From Rhodobacteraceae bacterium HLUCCA12 (GTDB lineage: Bacteria; Pseudomonadota; Alphaproteobacteria; Rhodobacterales; Rhodobacteraceae), in contig LJSV01000009.1 of the NCBI GenBank assembly GCA_001314715.1, positions 104,272 to 154,110 of the forward strand: DNA of 49,839 bases, written 5' to 3'. Both the position numbers and the translations under genes were made by a program. The notes beneath the pieces are model-generated. The model was not told the origin of the DNA and searched no databases. It saw nothing but the letters and a program-made list of their open reading frames with translations. Positions 1-8,522 of this stretch are shown in pieces (position 1 is the first letter of the stretch; each line of letters opens with the position of its first letter).

Positions 1-1055
1 CCGGCTCGGGCGATCGCGAGGCGGTGCGCGATCTGGTGTTCCGCGCGATCCGTCAGCGGCGTTCGGCGGCGGTGCTGGGCGGGGGCGAGACCGGACGCGC
101 CTTGCTTTTGGGTCTGGCGCGCGCCGATGGGCAGCCGCCCGACTGGACCGGAATGCAACACGCGCCGGCACCGTTGAATGCCGATGAGGCGGCGCTGTTC
201 GACGCCCCCTTGCCGCCCTTGTCGCGCGCCGAGGCCGGCGATTGCCCCGACTGGCTGTTGCCGCATTTCGAGGCCGCGCTGGGGGCAGGGACCGACAAGG
301 TTCTGGCGCTGATGCGCGAACGCGCGCCGGTCTTTCTGCGTGTCAACGCGGCATGTGCGCCGCGCGCGTCGGTTCAGGCCGAACTGGCCCATGACGGGGT
401 CGAAACCAGTGCCCACCCGCTGTCACCGCACGCGCTTGAGGTGATCCGCAATCCGCGCCGCATTCGCAACAGTGCCGCCTACCGCGAGGGGCGGGTGGAA
501 CTGCAAGATGCCGCCTCGCAAGCCGTGGCGCAGGCGGTAGCCGATCAATTGCCCCCGCAAACCCGCGTGCTGGACTATTGCGCGGGCGGTGGCGGCAAGG
601 CGCTGGCGCTGGCGGCGGCGGGGCACAGGGTCAGCGCCCATGACGCCGATCCGCGCCGGATGCGCGATCTGCCCGCCCGCGCCACGCGCGCCGGGGCGCA
701 TATCGCGGTTCTGTCGGACCCGCCGGCACCGGGCTGGCCGGTGGTCTTTGCGGATGCGCCCTGTTCCGGATCTGGCAGCTGGCGCCGCGCACCCGAGGCG
801 AAATGGGCGCTGACACCCGCGCGGCTGGACGACCTTGTCGCGCTTCAGTCGCGCATCCTTGCAGATTGCGCGGCGCTGACCGCACCGGGTGGGCTGCTGG
901 CCTATGCCACCTGTTCGCTGTTTCGCGCCGAGAACGAAGACCGGATCGACCTCTTTCTGGCGCAGATGCCGAATTGGGCGGTGCTGTCGCGGCACCGTCT
1001 GACTCCGCTTGACGGTGGCGACGGGTTCTTTCTGGCGATCCTGCGGCGCGGTTGA
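1..1055 (+). CDS. RsmB/NOP-family RNA (cytosine-5) methyltransferase, 5' truncated
   Basis: Cytoplasmic SAM-dependent enzyme expected to methylate C5 of a cytosine in rRNA. The reading frame is already open at base 3, and the residues before the first GTG (base 24) read like the family N-terminus, so the true start lies left of the window. About 350 residues are visible; full-length alphaproteobacterial relatives are roughly 390. Seen in order are a SAM-binding loop (VLDYCAGGGGK), the DAPCSGSGSW motif with one catalytic Cys, and YATCSLFRAEN with the second Cys. The two-Cys pattern is that of RsmB rather than of single-Cys m5C enzymes. A gap of about 120 bases follows before cckA. The exact rRNA position modified cannot be told from sequence. 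Confidence 0.88.
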   Translation, partial: GSGDREAVRDLVFRAIRQRRSAAVLGGGETGRALLLGLARADGQPPDWTGMQHAPAPLNADEAALFDAPLPPLSRAEAGDCPDWLLPHFEAALGAGTDKVLALMRERAPVFLRVNAACAPRASVQAELAHDGVETSAHPLSPHALEVIRNPRRIRNSAAYREGRVELQDAASQAVAQAVADQLPPQTRVLDYCAGGGGKALALAAAGHRVSAHDADPRRMRDLPARATRAGAHIAVLSDPPAPGWPVVFADAPCSGSGSWRRAPEAKWALTPARLDDLVALQSRILADCAALTAPGGLLAYATCSLFRAENEDRIDLFLAQMPNWAVLSRHRLTPLDGGDGFFLAILRRG

Positions 1056-1178
1056 CCGCCATCGCTTTGACATCTTTTCACAATTTCAAGCGTCGGAAAT
1101 GGTTGCCGGATCAACTGGCGGCTGTATCTGTGAAGGGTTAACCCGTTTTTTACCCCGTCGGAGCACAAGAGGGTCTGT

Positions 1179-3953
1179 GTGCCGCATTTGCCGCCGAATT
1201 CCTCAACGTCGAACGATACCGTGTCCACGACCCCCATGCGCCCTTTGACCTTGCCCGCCTCGGACACGCTTGCCCGATCCCGCGCAGACCGGCCCGCAGG
1301 CCGTTGGGCAGGGTCCGGGGCGGGCACCGCGCCCGGCGGGTTCGGGGACTCGGTTCGCGCCCGGCTCTTGCAGCTGCGCCCGATCCTGCCGGGCCTGGTC
1401 TTGGCCGCATTCGCCGGATTCGCCGCTGTGGCCATGTTCTGGGGCCAGTTTTACGCGCCGATCGTGTTGAGCGTGGCAACCACGCTTGCCGTGATCGTCC
1501 TTACGGTCTGGCTGGCCTCGCTTGCGGCGGGGCGTGCCCGCTCGGCCCTGGCCGAAACCCTGATGGGCGCCGCCGCCCATGACCCCGATGCGATCTTGCT
1601 GAGCGATTGGTCCGGGCGGATTCTGGCTGCCAACCCGGCGGCGCGGCGCGCAGGCGGGGCGGATCGCGCCACCTTGCCCAACCCGGCCGATCTGCTGGCG
1701 CGCTGGAGCGCGGAACCCGATCGCGTGGTTGCCGCGCTTGCCGCCGATGCGGTGGCGGGCAGCGGAGGGCAGCGCGATTTTGCGCGCGCCGATGGCGACT
1801 TGCGGCTGTCGGTTCACCGCGCCGATATCGCGGCAGGCGGCGCGGAACTGCTGATCTGGCGTTTCGGGCGCCGGCAGGGCGGCGCGGCGCGCGATGCCGA
1901 CATGCTGGGCATCGCGCTGCTGACACTGGGGCCCGATGATGCGATCGTCACCGCCAATGCGGCCTTTCGCGCCCGGATCGGCGCGGACGCGGCGCATCCC
2001 GACGTGCCCTGCACGCCTGTCGATCCCGGTGTCGCAACGGCGCTGAACGCCACTCTTGCTCCTCTGCGCCAAGGCGTGAACCCGGCCCTGGTCACGCTTC
2101 CGGCACCGGGGGGCGGGCAACGCTGTCTGGCCTATGCGGTTTCCGCGCCCGACGGCCAGCGCGACATCGTCTTTCTGCCCGACTGGATGGCGCCCGGCAG
2201 AGCCGATGGTGCCCCGGTGGATGAGACCGCCCCCCCGCGCCATGAATTCGAGGATATTCCCGTCGCACTTTTGATGATTGATGCCGAGGGGCGGGTGATC
2301 GAAACCAATCGGCTGGCGCGGGCCCTGATGGGCCTCGCGCCCGACGAGACCCGCCATTTCTGGGAGGTTGTCGAGGGGCTGGGCCGCCCGGTGGCCGACT
2401 GGCTGGCCGACGCGCGCGCTGGCCGCGCCCTCAACCGGCCCGAGGTCTTGCGCGCCGCGCTGCCGCCGCAGGAAACCTTTGTCCAGATCATCCTGCGCCG
2501 CGCATCCGGGCCGGGCAGCGATGGCGCGCTGGTCGCCGTTCTCAATGATGCGACCGAGCTCAAATCGCTGGAGGCCCGGTTCGTCCAGAGCCAGAAGATG
2601 CAGGCGATCGGCCAATTGGCGGGCGGTGTTGCGCATGATTTCAACAACCTGCTGACCGCGATTTCCGGACATTGCGACCTGCTCTTGCTTGAACGCGATC
2701 ATTTCGACCCCGACTATGGCGATCTGGTGCAGATCCATCAGAACGCCAACCGCGCCGCCGCGCTGGTACGGCAGTTGCTGGCGTTTTCGCGCAAACAGAC
2801 CCTGAAACCCGAAACCCTGCGACTGGAAAGCCTGCTGGAAGAACTGGCGCATCTGTTGACCCGCCTCGTGGGCGAACGGATCACGCTGACCCTAGCGCAT
2901 GATCCGGCGGTGCGCGCGATCCGTGCCGATCGCCGGCAACTGGAACAGGTGTTGATGAACCTCGTCGTCAATGCGCGCGACGCGATGCCGATGGGCGGCG
3001 AGATCCGAATCGAGACGCAATTCGTGACGCTGTCGACCGAACAGGAGCGCGGGCGCGCTCGCGTGCCGCCGGGCGACTATGCCGTGATCCGCGTGATCGA
3101 CGAGGGGGTCGGGATCGCGGCCGACATCATCGACAAGATCTTCGAGCCCTTCTTCACGACCAAGCGCACCGGCGAGGGAACGGGGCTGGGCCTGTCCACC
3201 GCCTATGGCATCGTCAAGCAGATGGGTGGCTGGATCTTTGCCGACAGCACCGAAGGGTCCGGCACCGAGTTCGCGCTCTATTTCGCCGCCCATGAGACGC
3301 AGGCCCATGATCCCGCACCGGGCCACGATGCCGCCGATCCCGCCGCGCGGCGGCGTGTTGAACACGCGGTGTCGCGACCTTCGGCGCCGGTCGCCGGCGT
3401 ATCCGGCGGCATCCTCGCGCCTGATCGGGCACCCCGGCCCGGCGCTCGTCCCGGACCGGCCGGCCATGGTCGCCTGGCGGTTCCCGGCGAGCCCATGGCC
3501 CTTGCGCGCGGCGATGGGACGAACGACGTCACCCCGGCCCGCCCCGTCGCGGAGATGCCCGACGGCGCGGGTGACGGGGCGGTGGTCCTCCTGGTCGAGG
3601 ACGAGGGTCCCGTGCGCGCCTTCGCGGCTCGGGCCTTGCGCCTTCAGGGCTATCACGTGATCGAGGCCGAGAACGGCGAACAGGCGCTGGAATTCCTGCA
3701 AGATTCCGCGCTGCGGGTCGATATCTTCGTCACCGACATCATCATGCCCGGAATTGACGGACCCGGTTGGGTAAGCCACGCGTTGCAGGACCGTCCCGGC
3801 ACGCCGGTCCTGTTCGTTTCAGGCTATACCGAAGACGGGCTGAGCGCCGCACTCTCGCGCATTCCGCGCTCGGTTTTTCTGGGCAAGCCCTTCTCGCTCT
3901 CGGATCTGACCGAGACGATCGCCGGGCAACTGGCGGGCGACGACCGGCGATAG
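1179..3953 (+). CDS. cckA: CckA-type hybrid sensor histidine kinase/response regulator
   Basis: Inner-membrane hybrid kinase of the CckA-ChpT-CtrA phosphorelay. In Rhodobacterales this relay controls motility, gene transfer agents and cell-cycle functions. Of 924 residues, two membrane segments lie near residues 70-115, followed by a PAS-like region and a second PAS domain (about 354-470). The HisKA helix follows, with GGVAHDFNN and phospho-acceptor His near 486. The HATPase domain shows NLVVNARDAM, DEGVGI and GTGLGL. After a low-complexity linker (about 710-795) comes a receiver domain (VVLLVEDEG, Asp near 853 in TDIIMPG, late Lys in GKPF). A GTG start was chosen because AGAGGG lies five bases upstream. 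The ATG at 1236 has no visible ribosome site. Confidence 0.93.
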   Translation: MPHLPPNSSTSNDTVSTTPMRPLTLPASDTLARSRADRPAGRWAGSGAGTAPGGFGDSVRARLLQLRPILPGLVLAAFAGFAAVAMFWGQFYAPIVLSVATTLAVIVLTVWLASLAAGRARSALAETLMGAAAHDPDAILLSDWSGRILAANPAARRAGGADRATLPNPADLLARWSAEPDRVVAALAADAVAGSGGQRDFARADGDLRLSVHRADIAAGGAELLIWRFGRRQGGAARDADMLGIALLTLGPDDAIVTANAAFRARIGADAAHPDVPCTPVDPGVATALNATLAPLRQGVNPALVTLPAPGGGQRCLAYAVSAPDGQRDIVFLPDWMAPGRADGAPVDETAPPRHEFEDIPVALLMIDAEGRVIETNRLARALMGLAPDETRHFWEVVEGLGRPVADWLADARAGRALNRPEVLRAALPPQETFVQIILRRASGPGSDGALVAVLNDATELKSLEARFVQSQKMQAIGQLAGGVAHDFNNLLTAISGHCDLLLLERDHFDPDYGDLVQIHQNANRAAALVRQLLAFSRKQTLKPETLRLESLLEELAHLLTRLVGERITLTLAHDPAVRAIRADRRQLEQVLMNLVVNARDAMPMGGEIRIETQFVTLSTEQERGRARVPPGDYAVIRVIDEGVGIAADIIDKIFEPFFTTKRTGEGTGLGLSTAYGIVKQMGGWIFADSTEGSGTEFALYFAAHETQAHDPAPGHDAADPAARRRVEHAVSRPSAPVAGVSGGILAPDRAPRPGARPGPAGHGRLAVPGEPMALARGDGTNDVTPARPVAEMPDGAGDGAVVLLVEDEGPVRAFAARALRLQGYHVIEAENGEQALEFLQDSALRVDIFVTDIIMPGIDGPGWVSHALQDRPGTPVLFVSGYTEDGLSAALSRIPRSVFLGKPFSLSDLTETIAGQLAGDDRR

Positions 3954-4063
3954 CCGTCATGATGACCGCTGGGCGGGCGAGTGGTTCCGATCGGTGCGAA
4001 GCCGGCGATGACGAACGCTGCGCGGGCGGGTCGTTGCAACCCGCCGGCAGGCGCGTTGCGACG

Positions 4064-4091
4064 TTGCATTATGGGCGGCGGATGCTAAGAC
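4064..4091 (+). promoter_or_regulatory. putative sigma-70 promoter for cobS operon
   Basis: TTGCAT (4064-4069), 16 bases, TAAGAC (4086-4091). The expected start of transcription is at or next to the ATG at 4099. The gap between cckA and cobS (3954-4216) shows no convincing B12 riboswitch box on either strand. Confidence 0.35.
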
Positions 4092-4098
4092 GGGCCGA

Positions 4099-4212
4099 AT
4101 GCCCATGCCTCGTCGCCACAGCCGCGCTGCCAACACCATGAACGCCGTCCGTCATCGCCGATCCGCACGGTCCCTCCGCTGGCGCGCCGGTTGCGCGGAC
4201 CAGGGTGCCTAG
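4099..4212 (+). CDS. possible leaderless Arg-rich short ORF before cobS
   Basis: A 37-codon ORF whose ATG falls seven bases after a -10-like hexamer, so it could be translated from a leaderless transcript. It ends five bases before the cobS ATG. Nine of 37 codons are Arg (beginning MPMPRRHSR). No family is recognised. It could be a leader peptide, translationally coupled to cobS, or a chance frame in GC-rich DNA. Confidence 0.2.
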   Translation: MPMPRRHSRAANTMNAVRHRRSARSLRWRAGCADQGA

Positions 4213-4216
4213 GCCC

Positions 4217-4951
4217 ATGCGAAGCGCGCGCGCGGCGCTGATCTTTTTGACCCGCCTTCCGGCCGGTCGGTTGCAGGACGGGGATTTCGCGCTGGCGCCG
4301 GGCTGGTTCGGTCTGGTCGGTCTTCTGGTCGGGTTCGTGCAGGCGGGGGCCTTCGCCTTGGGGGCCGCGATCTGGGGCGCGCCGCTGGGGGCGCTTGCGG
4401 CCATTGCCGCGGGGATCTTGATAACCGGGGCGCTGCACGAGGATGGCCTGGCCGACACATTCGACGGTCTGGGCGGCGGCCACGACGCCGAGCGCGCCTT
4501 GACGATCATGCGCGACAGCCGCATCGGCAGCTACGGTGCGCTGGCGCTGGGTCTGGTCCTGGCGGCGCTGGCGCTGGCGCTGATCGCGCTGGGACCGGCG
4601 CACGCGCCGGCCGCGCTGATCGCGGGTGCCGCGCTCAGCCGTGTGGGGCTGGCGGTGATGCTGCGTCATGGCCGCTACCTGCGCGCCCATGGCGCCGGCA
4701 CCGGCCTGACCGGCCCGCAGGGCATGGCGGGCACCTTGGCAAGCCTTGCGGCGGTGTTGTTGGCGCTGGCCATCGGTTCGGCGGTGCTGGGCCTGTCGGT
4801 CTGGGCGGGCGTGGCCGGATGCCTGCTGGGGGCCGGCATCATCTGGGCCTGGGCGCAGCGCCGACTGGGCGGCGTGAGCGGCGATATTCTGGGCGCGGCG
4901 CAACAGTTCGGCATGCTGGGTTTCGTCCTGGGGGTTGGCGCATGGCCCTGA
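4217..4951 (+). CDS. cobS: adenosylcobinamide-GDP ribazoletransferase (cobalamin synthase)
   Basis: Integral membrane enzyme joining adenosylcobinamide-GDP and alpha-ribazole (or its phosphate), the penultimate/last step of cobalamin assembly. From the ATG at 4217 the protein has 244 residues, normal for CobS. It starts with FLTRLP and carries the diagnostic GALHEDGLADTFDGLGGG metal/substrate motif near residue 75, followed by several Ala/Leu-rich membrane helices. An alternative GTG at 4205 adds four residues. The 3' end overlaps cobC by ten bases and cobU follows, so cobS-cobC-cobU form one tightly coupled transcription unit for nucleotide-loop assembly. A cobalamin-dependent MttB homologue lies elsewhere in the window (31.3 kb). 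Confidence 0.93.
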   Translation: MRSARAALIFLTRLPAGRLQDGDFALAPGWFGLVGLLVGFVQAGAFALGAAIWGAPLGALAAIAAGILITGALHEDGLADTFDGLGGGHDAERALTIMRDSRIGSYGALALGLVLAALALALIALGPAHAPAALIAGAALSRVGLAVMLRHGRYLRAHGAGTGLTGPQGMAGTLASLAAVLLALAIGSAVLGLSVWAGVAGCLLGAGIIWAWAQRRLGGVSGDILGAAQQFGMLGFVLGVGAWP

Positions 4952-5496
4952 TCTTGCTGCGCCACACGCGCCCGCATGGGGCCGATGGTCTGTGCTATGG
5001 CCGCACCGATCTGCCGCTGGCCGGCGATTTCACCACCGAGGCCGCGCGGCTTGCCAGCGATCTGCCCCCGTTTCAGCGCATCCTGACCTCGCCGTTAGGT
5101 CGATGCCGCCGCCTGGCCGAGTCGCTGGCGGCCGCGCGGGGCCGCCCGCTTGCGGTGGATGCGCGGTTGGCCGAGATGGATTTCGGTTCGTGGGAGGGGG
5201 TGCGCTGGGATGCGATCGCGCGCCACGAACTGGATGCCTGGGCCGCCGATCTGACCGGCGCGCGCCCGCATGGCGGCGAGACCGTGGCCGAACTGGCCGC
5301 ACGCAGCCACGCCGCGCTGACCGATGCCGAGAGGGGGGCGGTGCCGGCCCTGGTGGTCTGCCATGCCGGGATCATCAAGGCCGCGCTCTCGGCCGCGCAG
5401 GGCGCCGCCGGGTGGCGCGCCGAGACCGATTACGGCAGTTGGCTGCGCCTGGATTCAGGTTGGAACCGCAGCGTTGCAGGGCACGATCATGACTGA
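4942..5496 (+). CDS. cobC: histidine phosphatase, probable alpha-ribazole phosphatase
   Basis: A 184-residue phosphoglycerate-mutase-like phosphatase expected to dephosphorylate alpha-ribazole-5'-phosphate in lower-ligand attachment. The catalytic phospho-His lies in the N-terminal LLRHT motif. The second conserved His is in VVCHAG near residue 143, and the EMDFGSWEG motif is typical of CobC. The start at 4942 was chosen because it gives the exact family N-terminus (MALILLRH); longer in-frame extensions run into cobS. It overlaps cobS by ten bases and cobU by eight. The specific assignment rests on the neighbours. By sequence alone it is a histidine phosphatase superfamily member. Confidence 0.82.
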   Translation: MALILLRHTRPHGADGLCYGRTDLPLAGDFTTEAARLASDLPPFQRILTSPLGRCRRLAESLAAARGRPLAVDARLAEMDFGSWEGVRWDAIARHELDAWAADLTGARPHGGETVAELAARSHAALTDAERGAVPALVVCHAGIIKAALSAAQGAAGWRAETDYGSWLRLDSGWNRSVAGHDHD

Positions 5497-6013
5497 TTTC
5501 ACGCTGATCCTGGGCGGCGCCCGATCGGGCAAAAGCCGTCTGGCCGAGGCCCGGATCCAGGCGCTGCCGGGGCATCAGGCGCCGGTTTATCTGGCCACCG
5601 CGCAGGCTTTCGATGCAGAAATGGCCGAGCGAATCGCGCACCATCGCGCGCAACGCGCCGATGCCGGCTGGCGCACGGTCGAGGCGCCGCTGGCACTGAG
5701 CGACGCCCTGGGCGCGCAGCCGCCGGATGCGCCGGTCCTGATCGATTGCCTGACGCTGTGGCTCAGCAATCAGATGCTGGCCGGGGCGGATCTGCCAGCG
5801 CAGGTGGACGCGCTGGAGCACGCGATCCTGGCGCGCGCGGCGCCGGTCGTCGCCGTTGCGAACGAGGTGGGTCTTGGGATCGTGCCCGACAATGCCCTCG
5901 CACGGCGCTTTCGCGATGCGGCCGGGCGGCTGAACCAACGCCTTGCGGCGCGTGCGGGGCGGGTGATCCTGGTCACCGCGGGCCTGCCGCTGGCGCTGAA
6001 AGGCGGTCTCTAG
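5489..6013 (+). CDS. cobU: bifunctional adenosylcobinamide kinase / adenosylcobinamide-phosphate guanylyltransferase
   Basis: A 174-residue cytoplasmic enzyme (called CobP in some species) that phosphorylates adenosylcobinamide and transfers GMP to it, supplying the substrate of CobS. A P-loop is present (GGARSGKS near residue 10), as are the typical YLATAQAFD strand and the LIDCLTLWLSN motif. VANEVGLGIVP near residue 127 is diagnostic. The ATG overlaps the end of cobC by eight bases. Its stop overlaps the stop of the convergent lytic transglycosylase gene. Length and motifs match the family without gaps. Confidence 0.93.
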   Translation: MTDFTLILGGARSGKSRLAEARIQALPGHQAPVYLATAQAFDAEMAERIAHHRAQRADAGWRTVEAPLALSDALGAQPPDAPVLIDCLTLWLSNQMLAGADLPAQVDALEHAILARAAPVVAVANEVGLGIVPDNALARRFRDAAGRLNQRLAARAGRVILVTAGLPLALKGGL

Positions 6014-6501
6014 CGGCAGCGGCGATTGACCTCGCGGCGGGCCAGGCCGGTTTCGACCAGCAGACAGCGGTCGCGGGCCTCGTAGTAATAGCCGCGCGCA
6101 TACCATTGCACGGCCTCGTCGATGTCACCGTCCGCCACGATCCAGGCCCCGCGCAGATAGCGCCCGGCGTAACGCAGATTGACCTCGGGATCCAACAGCT
6201 CTTGCGGCGGGCCGCGATGGCCCATGGTGCCTGCGGTCTGCGGCAGGATCTGCATCATGCCCCAATACGGCCCGTTGCGGGCATTCGGCCGATAATCGCT
6301 TTCGCGCTGGATCACCCGATGCAGCAGCGCGGCCGGAATACCATGCTCGGCGGCGGACCGGTTGATCATCCTCCGCAATTGCGGTGTCTCACCGGGATAG
6401 AGTCCGCGCGACACGCCTGCGCGCGCATCGCCATCACGATCACCGCCGCCACCGCAGGACGCAAGCACCAGAACCAGGGCGATGAGCGCGAATTTCCGCA
6501 T
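6010..6501 (-). CDS. lytic transglycosylase (SLT domain) lipoprotein
   Basis: Small envelope enzyme of 163 residues predicted to cleave peptidoglycan glycan strands. It has a lipoprotein signal peptide with lipobox LASC (Cys near 16). The SLT fold carries the catalytic Glu in VIQRESDYRP, then GMMQILPQTA, a DPEVNLRYAGRYL segment and AVQWYARGYY near the end. The protein stays in the periplasm, probably anchored to a membrane by its lipid. It lies six bases downstream of the TfoX-domain gene on the same strand, so the two are probably co-transcribed. It is shorter than classical Slt70-type enzymes, having essentially only the catalytic domain. Confidence 0.85.
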   Translation of the reverse strand: MRKFALIALVLVLASCGGGGDRDGDARAGVSRGLYPGETPQLRRMINRSAAEHGIPAALLHRVIQRESDYRPNARNGPYWGMMQILPQTAGTMGHRGPPQELLDPEVNLRYAGRYLRGAWIVADGDIDEAVQWYARGYYYEARDRCLLVETGLARREVNRRCR

Positions 6502-6507
6502 CGCCGG

Positions 6508-6864
6508 CTACCGCCTTTCGGCGGGCGGTTGCGGGCGCGCGGGCACGACGCCGATGCGGTCGAGAATGGCTTCGAGCCCCGAGCGATCATCCTTGGTCGC
6601 ATGCGCTGCCTTCAGCGCGTCGAACCGGCGGCGAAGCGCAACCTTCTCATCGCCGGTGCAATCGTTCCACGGGCGCCCCTGCAACCCCATCACCAGAACG
6701 TAATAGGCGATGAAATGCGCCCGTTCGCCCGCGCGCAACAAGGCGGCATAGGCGTTATCGGCGCCCATGGCGCGCAGCGCCTCGGCGCTGTGGATGCCGG
6801 CGCGGTGAAAGGCGGCCTCGGTCGCCGGGCCAAGGTTGCGGATGGTGGATATCGGCTCGCTCAT
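6508..6864 (-). CDS. TfoX C-terminal domain protein
   Basis: A 118-residue cytoplasmic protein matching the TfoX/Sxy C-terminal domain, a helix-hairpin-helix-like fold. It opens with a helix-hairpin-helix-like stretch (IRNLGPATEAAFHRAGI) and continues with a domain containing AYYVLVMGLQGRPWND. The start at 6864 gives the family N-terminus; an in-frame ATG 12 codons upstream is less likely. The Sxy N-terminal domain is absent, as is usual for stand-alone TfoX_C proteins of Rhodobacterales. Function is unknown, and a role in competence should not be assumed. It is probably in one transcript with the lytic transglycosylase. Confidence 0.75.
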   Translation of the reverse strand: MSEPISTIRNLGPATEAAFHRAGIHSAEALRAMGADNAYAALLRAGERAHFIAYYVLVMGLQGRPWNDCTGDEKVALRRRFDALKAAHATKDDRSGLEAILDRIGVVPARPQPPAERR

Positions 6865-6893
6865 GGGGCGAATGGTGCCGTGGGACCGTCGGC

Positions 6894-6922
6894 TTGGCAA
6901 GCCCCCGGCGCCGGCCTAGTGT
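6894..6922 (+). promoter_or_regulatory. putative ppk2 promoter
   Basis: TTGGCA (6894-6899), exactly 17 bases, TAGTGT (6917-6922). The start of transcription would fall near 6929, about ten bases before the ATG at 6940. Confidence 0.45.
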
Positions 6923-6939
6923 GAGAGCCCGCGACCCGG

Positions 6940-7845
6940 ATGTTCCAACAAAGGCCCCTGCCCATGCCCACTGACGATCTGCCTTTTGCCGGTGCCATAT
7001 CAGCCTTTCTGGCCGAACAGGCGCCCGAGGAATTGCGCGCCGCGATCGCCGAGGCCGACAAGCGCGATATCGTCACGGCGGGTTTTCCCTATGACCGGTG
7101 GATGAAAAAGGATGCCTATGCCGACCGGATGAAGGCGCTTCAGGTCGAGTTGGTGAAGTTTCACGCCTGGGTCCAGGCCAGCGGGCAGCGCGTGGCGGTG
7201 ATCTTCGAAGGGCGCGACACCGCGGGCAAGACCGGCGCCATCAAGCGCGTAAGCGAAAACCTGAACCCGCGCAGCGCCCGGATCGTGGCCCTGTCCAAAC
7301 CCGATGAGCGCGAGCGCGGGCAATGGTATTTCCAGCGCTATGTCGCCCAGTTGCCGACCGCTGGCGAATTGGTGCTGATGGATCGCAGCTGGTACAACCG
7401 GGCGGTCATCGAGCCGGTATTCGGATTTTGCACGCCGGTGCAGCGCGCGCATTTCTTCGCGCAACTGCCCGATTTCGAGCGCGCGCTGGTCGAGGACGGG
7501 CTGCATCTGATCAAACTGTGGTTCAATGTCGGACGGGCCGAACAGCTTCGACGGATGCTGGCGCGCGAACGCCACCCGCTCAAGCAATGGAAGCTGTCGG
7601 CGATCGACGTGCAGGGCCTGGCCAAATGGGACGCCTACACCCGTGCAATCGACGAGACCTTCATCCGCAGCCATTTCGACCACGCGCCCTGGACCGTGAT
7701 CCGCAGCGATGACAAGTATCGCGCCCGGATCGCGGCGATCCAGCGGATACTGGGCGCCTTTGACTATGCCGGAAAGGATCTTGGGGTCGTTGGTGACCCC
7801 GATCCGCTGATCATGGGCGGGCCGGAACTGGTGCGCGAACCGTGA
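6940..7845 (+). CDS. ppk2: polyphosphate kinase 2 family protein
   Basis: A 301-residue cytoplasmic kinase that transfers phosphate between polyphosphate and nucleotides (PPK2 family, single-domain class I-like). The Walker A motif is EGRDTAGKTGAI near residue 90, followed by FQRYVAQLP and DRSWYNRA (Walker B/lid area near 148). Further conserved segments are WFNVGRAEQ, RHPLKQWKLS and the C-terminal FDYAGKDLG. Another ATG at 6964 is possible, since AAAGG precedes it. Its last 35 bases overlap the end of the convergent ALDH-like gene. Whether it prefers ADP/GDP phosphorylation or polyP synthesis cannot be judged from the sequence alone. Confidence 0.92.
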   Translation: MFQQRPLPMPTDDLPFAGAISAFLAEQAPEELRAAIAEADKRDIVTAGFPYDRWMKKDAYADRMKALQVELVKFHAWVQASGQRVAVIFEGRDTAGKTGAIKRVSENLNPRSARIVALSKPDERERGQWYFQRYVAQLPTAGELVLMDRSWYNRAVIEPVFGFCTPVQRAHFFAQLPDFERALVEDGLHLIKLWFNVGRAEQLRRMLARERHPLKQWKLSAIDVQGLAKWDAYTRAIDETFIRSHFDHAPWTVIRSDDKYRARIAAIQRILGAFDYAGKDLGVVGDPDPLIMGGPELVREP

Positions 7846-8440
7846 CGGCGGGCGCCGGCAGGGCGGCGGGCGGATCGCCGGGTCCGGCCCAGATCCAGGG
7901 TGCCATGCCCGCCAGCGCCGCCCCGGTGTCGTGATCGCCCTGCACCATGGCCAGCCGCCCCCCGGCAAGCGGTCCAAGGACGCGCATCAGCAAATGCGCC
8001 GAAACGGCCGCACCGGGCGCAGGTTTCCACACCAGCCCGCCGGTCTGTGCCCCAGCGAGCAGGACGGCGGCCAATTGCCCGACCGGAAGGCTGGCCGCGC
8101 TGAGCAGAACGAACGGCCCCTGGCCGGGCAGGGGCAGGGACACCGGCAGCTTACCCAGCGTATCGGCGAAGCCTTCGCGCAGGCGTGCTGCGGCAATCGT
8201 TTCGCGGATGTCGTGCAGGGCGGCGATCATGGGCCGCAACGGTGGCGGCGCCCCGGTCTGCCGCAGCCCGTGAAAGGCGCGTTCCATGTCGCGTGCGTCG
8301 GCACAGGCGATGCGCCACGACGCACTGGTATCGGGCAGCCGCACCGCCGCCAGCCGCTGCGAATAGGGCGCGCGCCAGGCGCCATGGGTGAAATGGGTAA
8401 AGAGCCGTTCGTTCAGTTCGGCAACAAAAAGCGCATCCAT
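7811..8440 (-). CDS. truncated aldehyde-dehydrogenase-like protein, function unknown
   Basis: A 209-residue protein resembling only the N-terminal half of an aldehyde dehydrogenase. The middle (PGQGPFVLLSAASLPVGQ followed by VWKPAPGAAVSAHLL) mirrors the ALDH strand-helix region that binds the NAD adenosine, including the KP motif. The part that would hold the catalytic Cys and Glu is missing, so dehydrogenase activity is not expected. An ATG at 8440 was chosen; a GTG lies one codon upstream. The frame is intact with normal host codon use, which suggests a retained protein rather than a decaying fragment. It overlaps the end of ppk2 tail to tail and lies downstream of the rplM-rpsI terminator. 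The relationship is my reading of the motif pattern, not a search result. Confidence 0.5.
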   Translation of the reverse strand: MDALFVAELNERLFTHFTHGAWRAPYSQRLAAVRLPDTSASWRIACADARDMERAFHGLRQTGAPPPLRPMIAALHDIRETIAAARLREGFADTLGKLPVSLPLPGQGPFVLLSAASLPVGQLAAVLLAGAQTGGLVWKPAPGAAVSAHLLMRVLGPLAGGRLAMVQGDHDTGAALAGMAPWIWAGPGDPPAALPAPAVTVRAPVPARP

Positions 8441-8478
8441 CACGCCATGGTATCCCGGTGCGCCCCGCGCGCAACGAA

Positions 8479-8505
8479 AAAGGCCCGCCGGGCGGGCGGG
8501 CCTTT
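8479..8505 (-). terminator. rho-independent terminator of rplM-rpsI
   Basis: On the minus strand an 11-bp perfect stem (AAAGGCCCGCC / GGCGGGCCTTT) with a five-base loop runs into TTTTT, 18 bases after the rpsI stop. Confidence 0.85.
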
Positions 8506-8522
8506 CGTGTCTTGGGGGCGGA

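Noticed and set aside
3954-4216. Cobalamin riboswitch before cobS.
   Set aside because: The B12 box and GCCACTG-type core could not be found on the plus strand in this interval.
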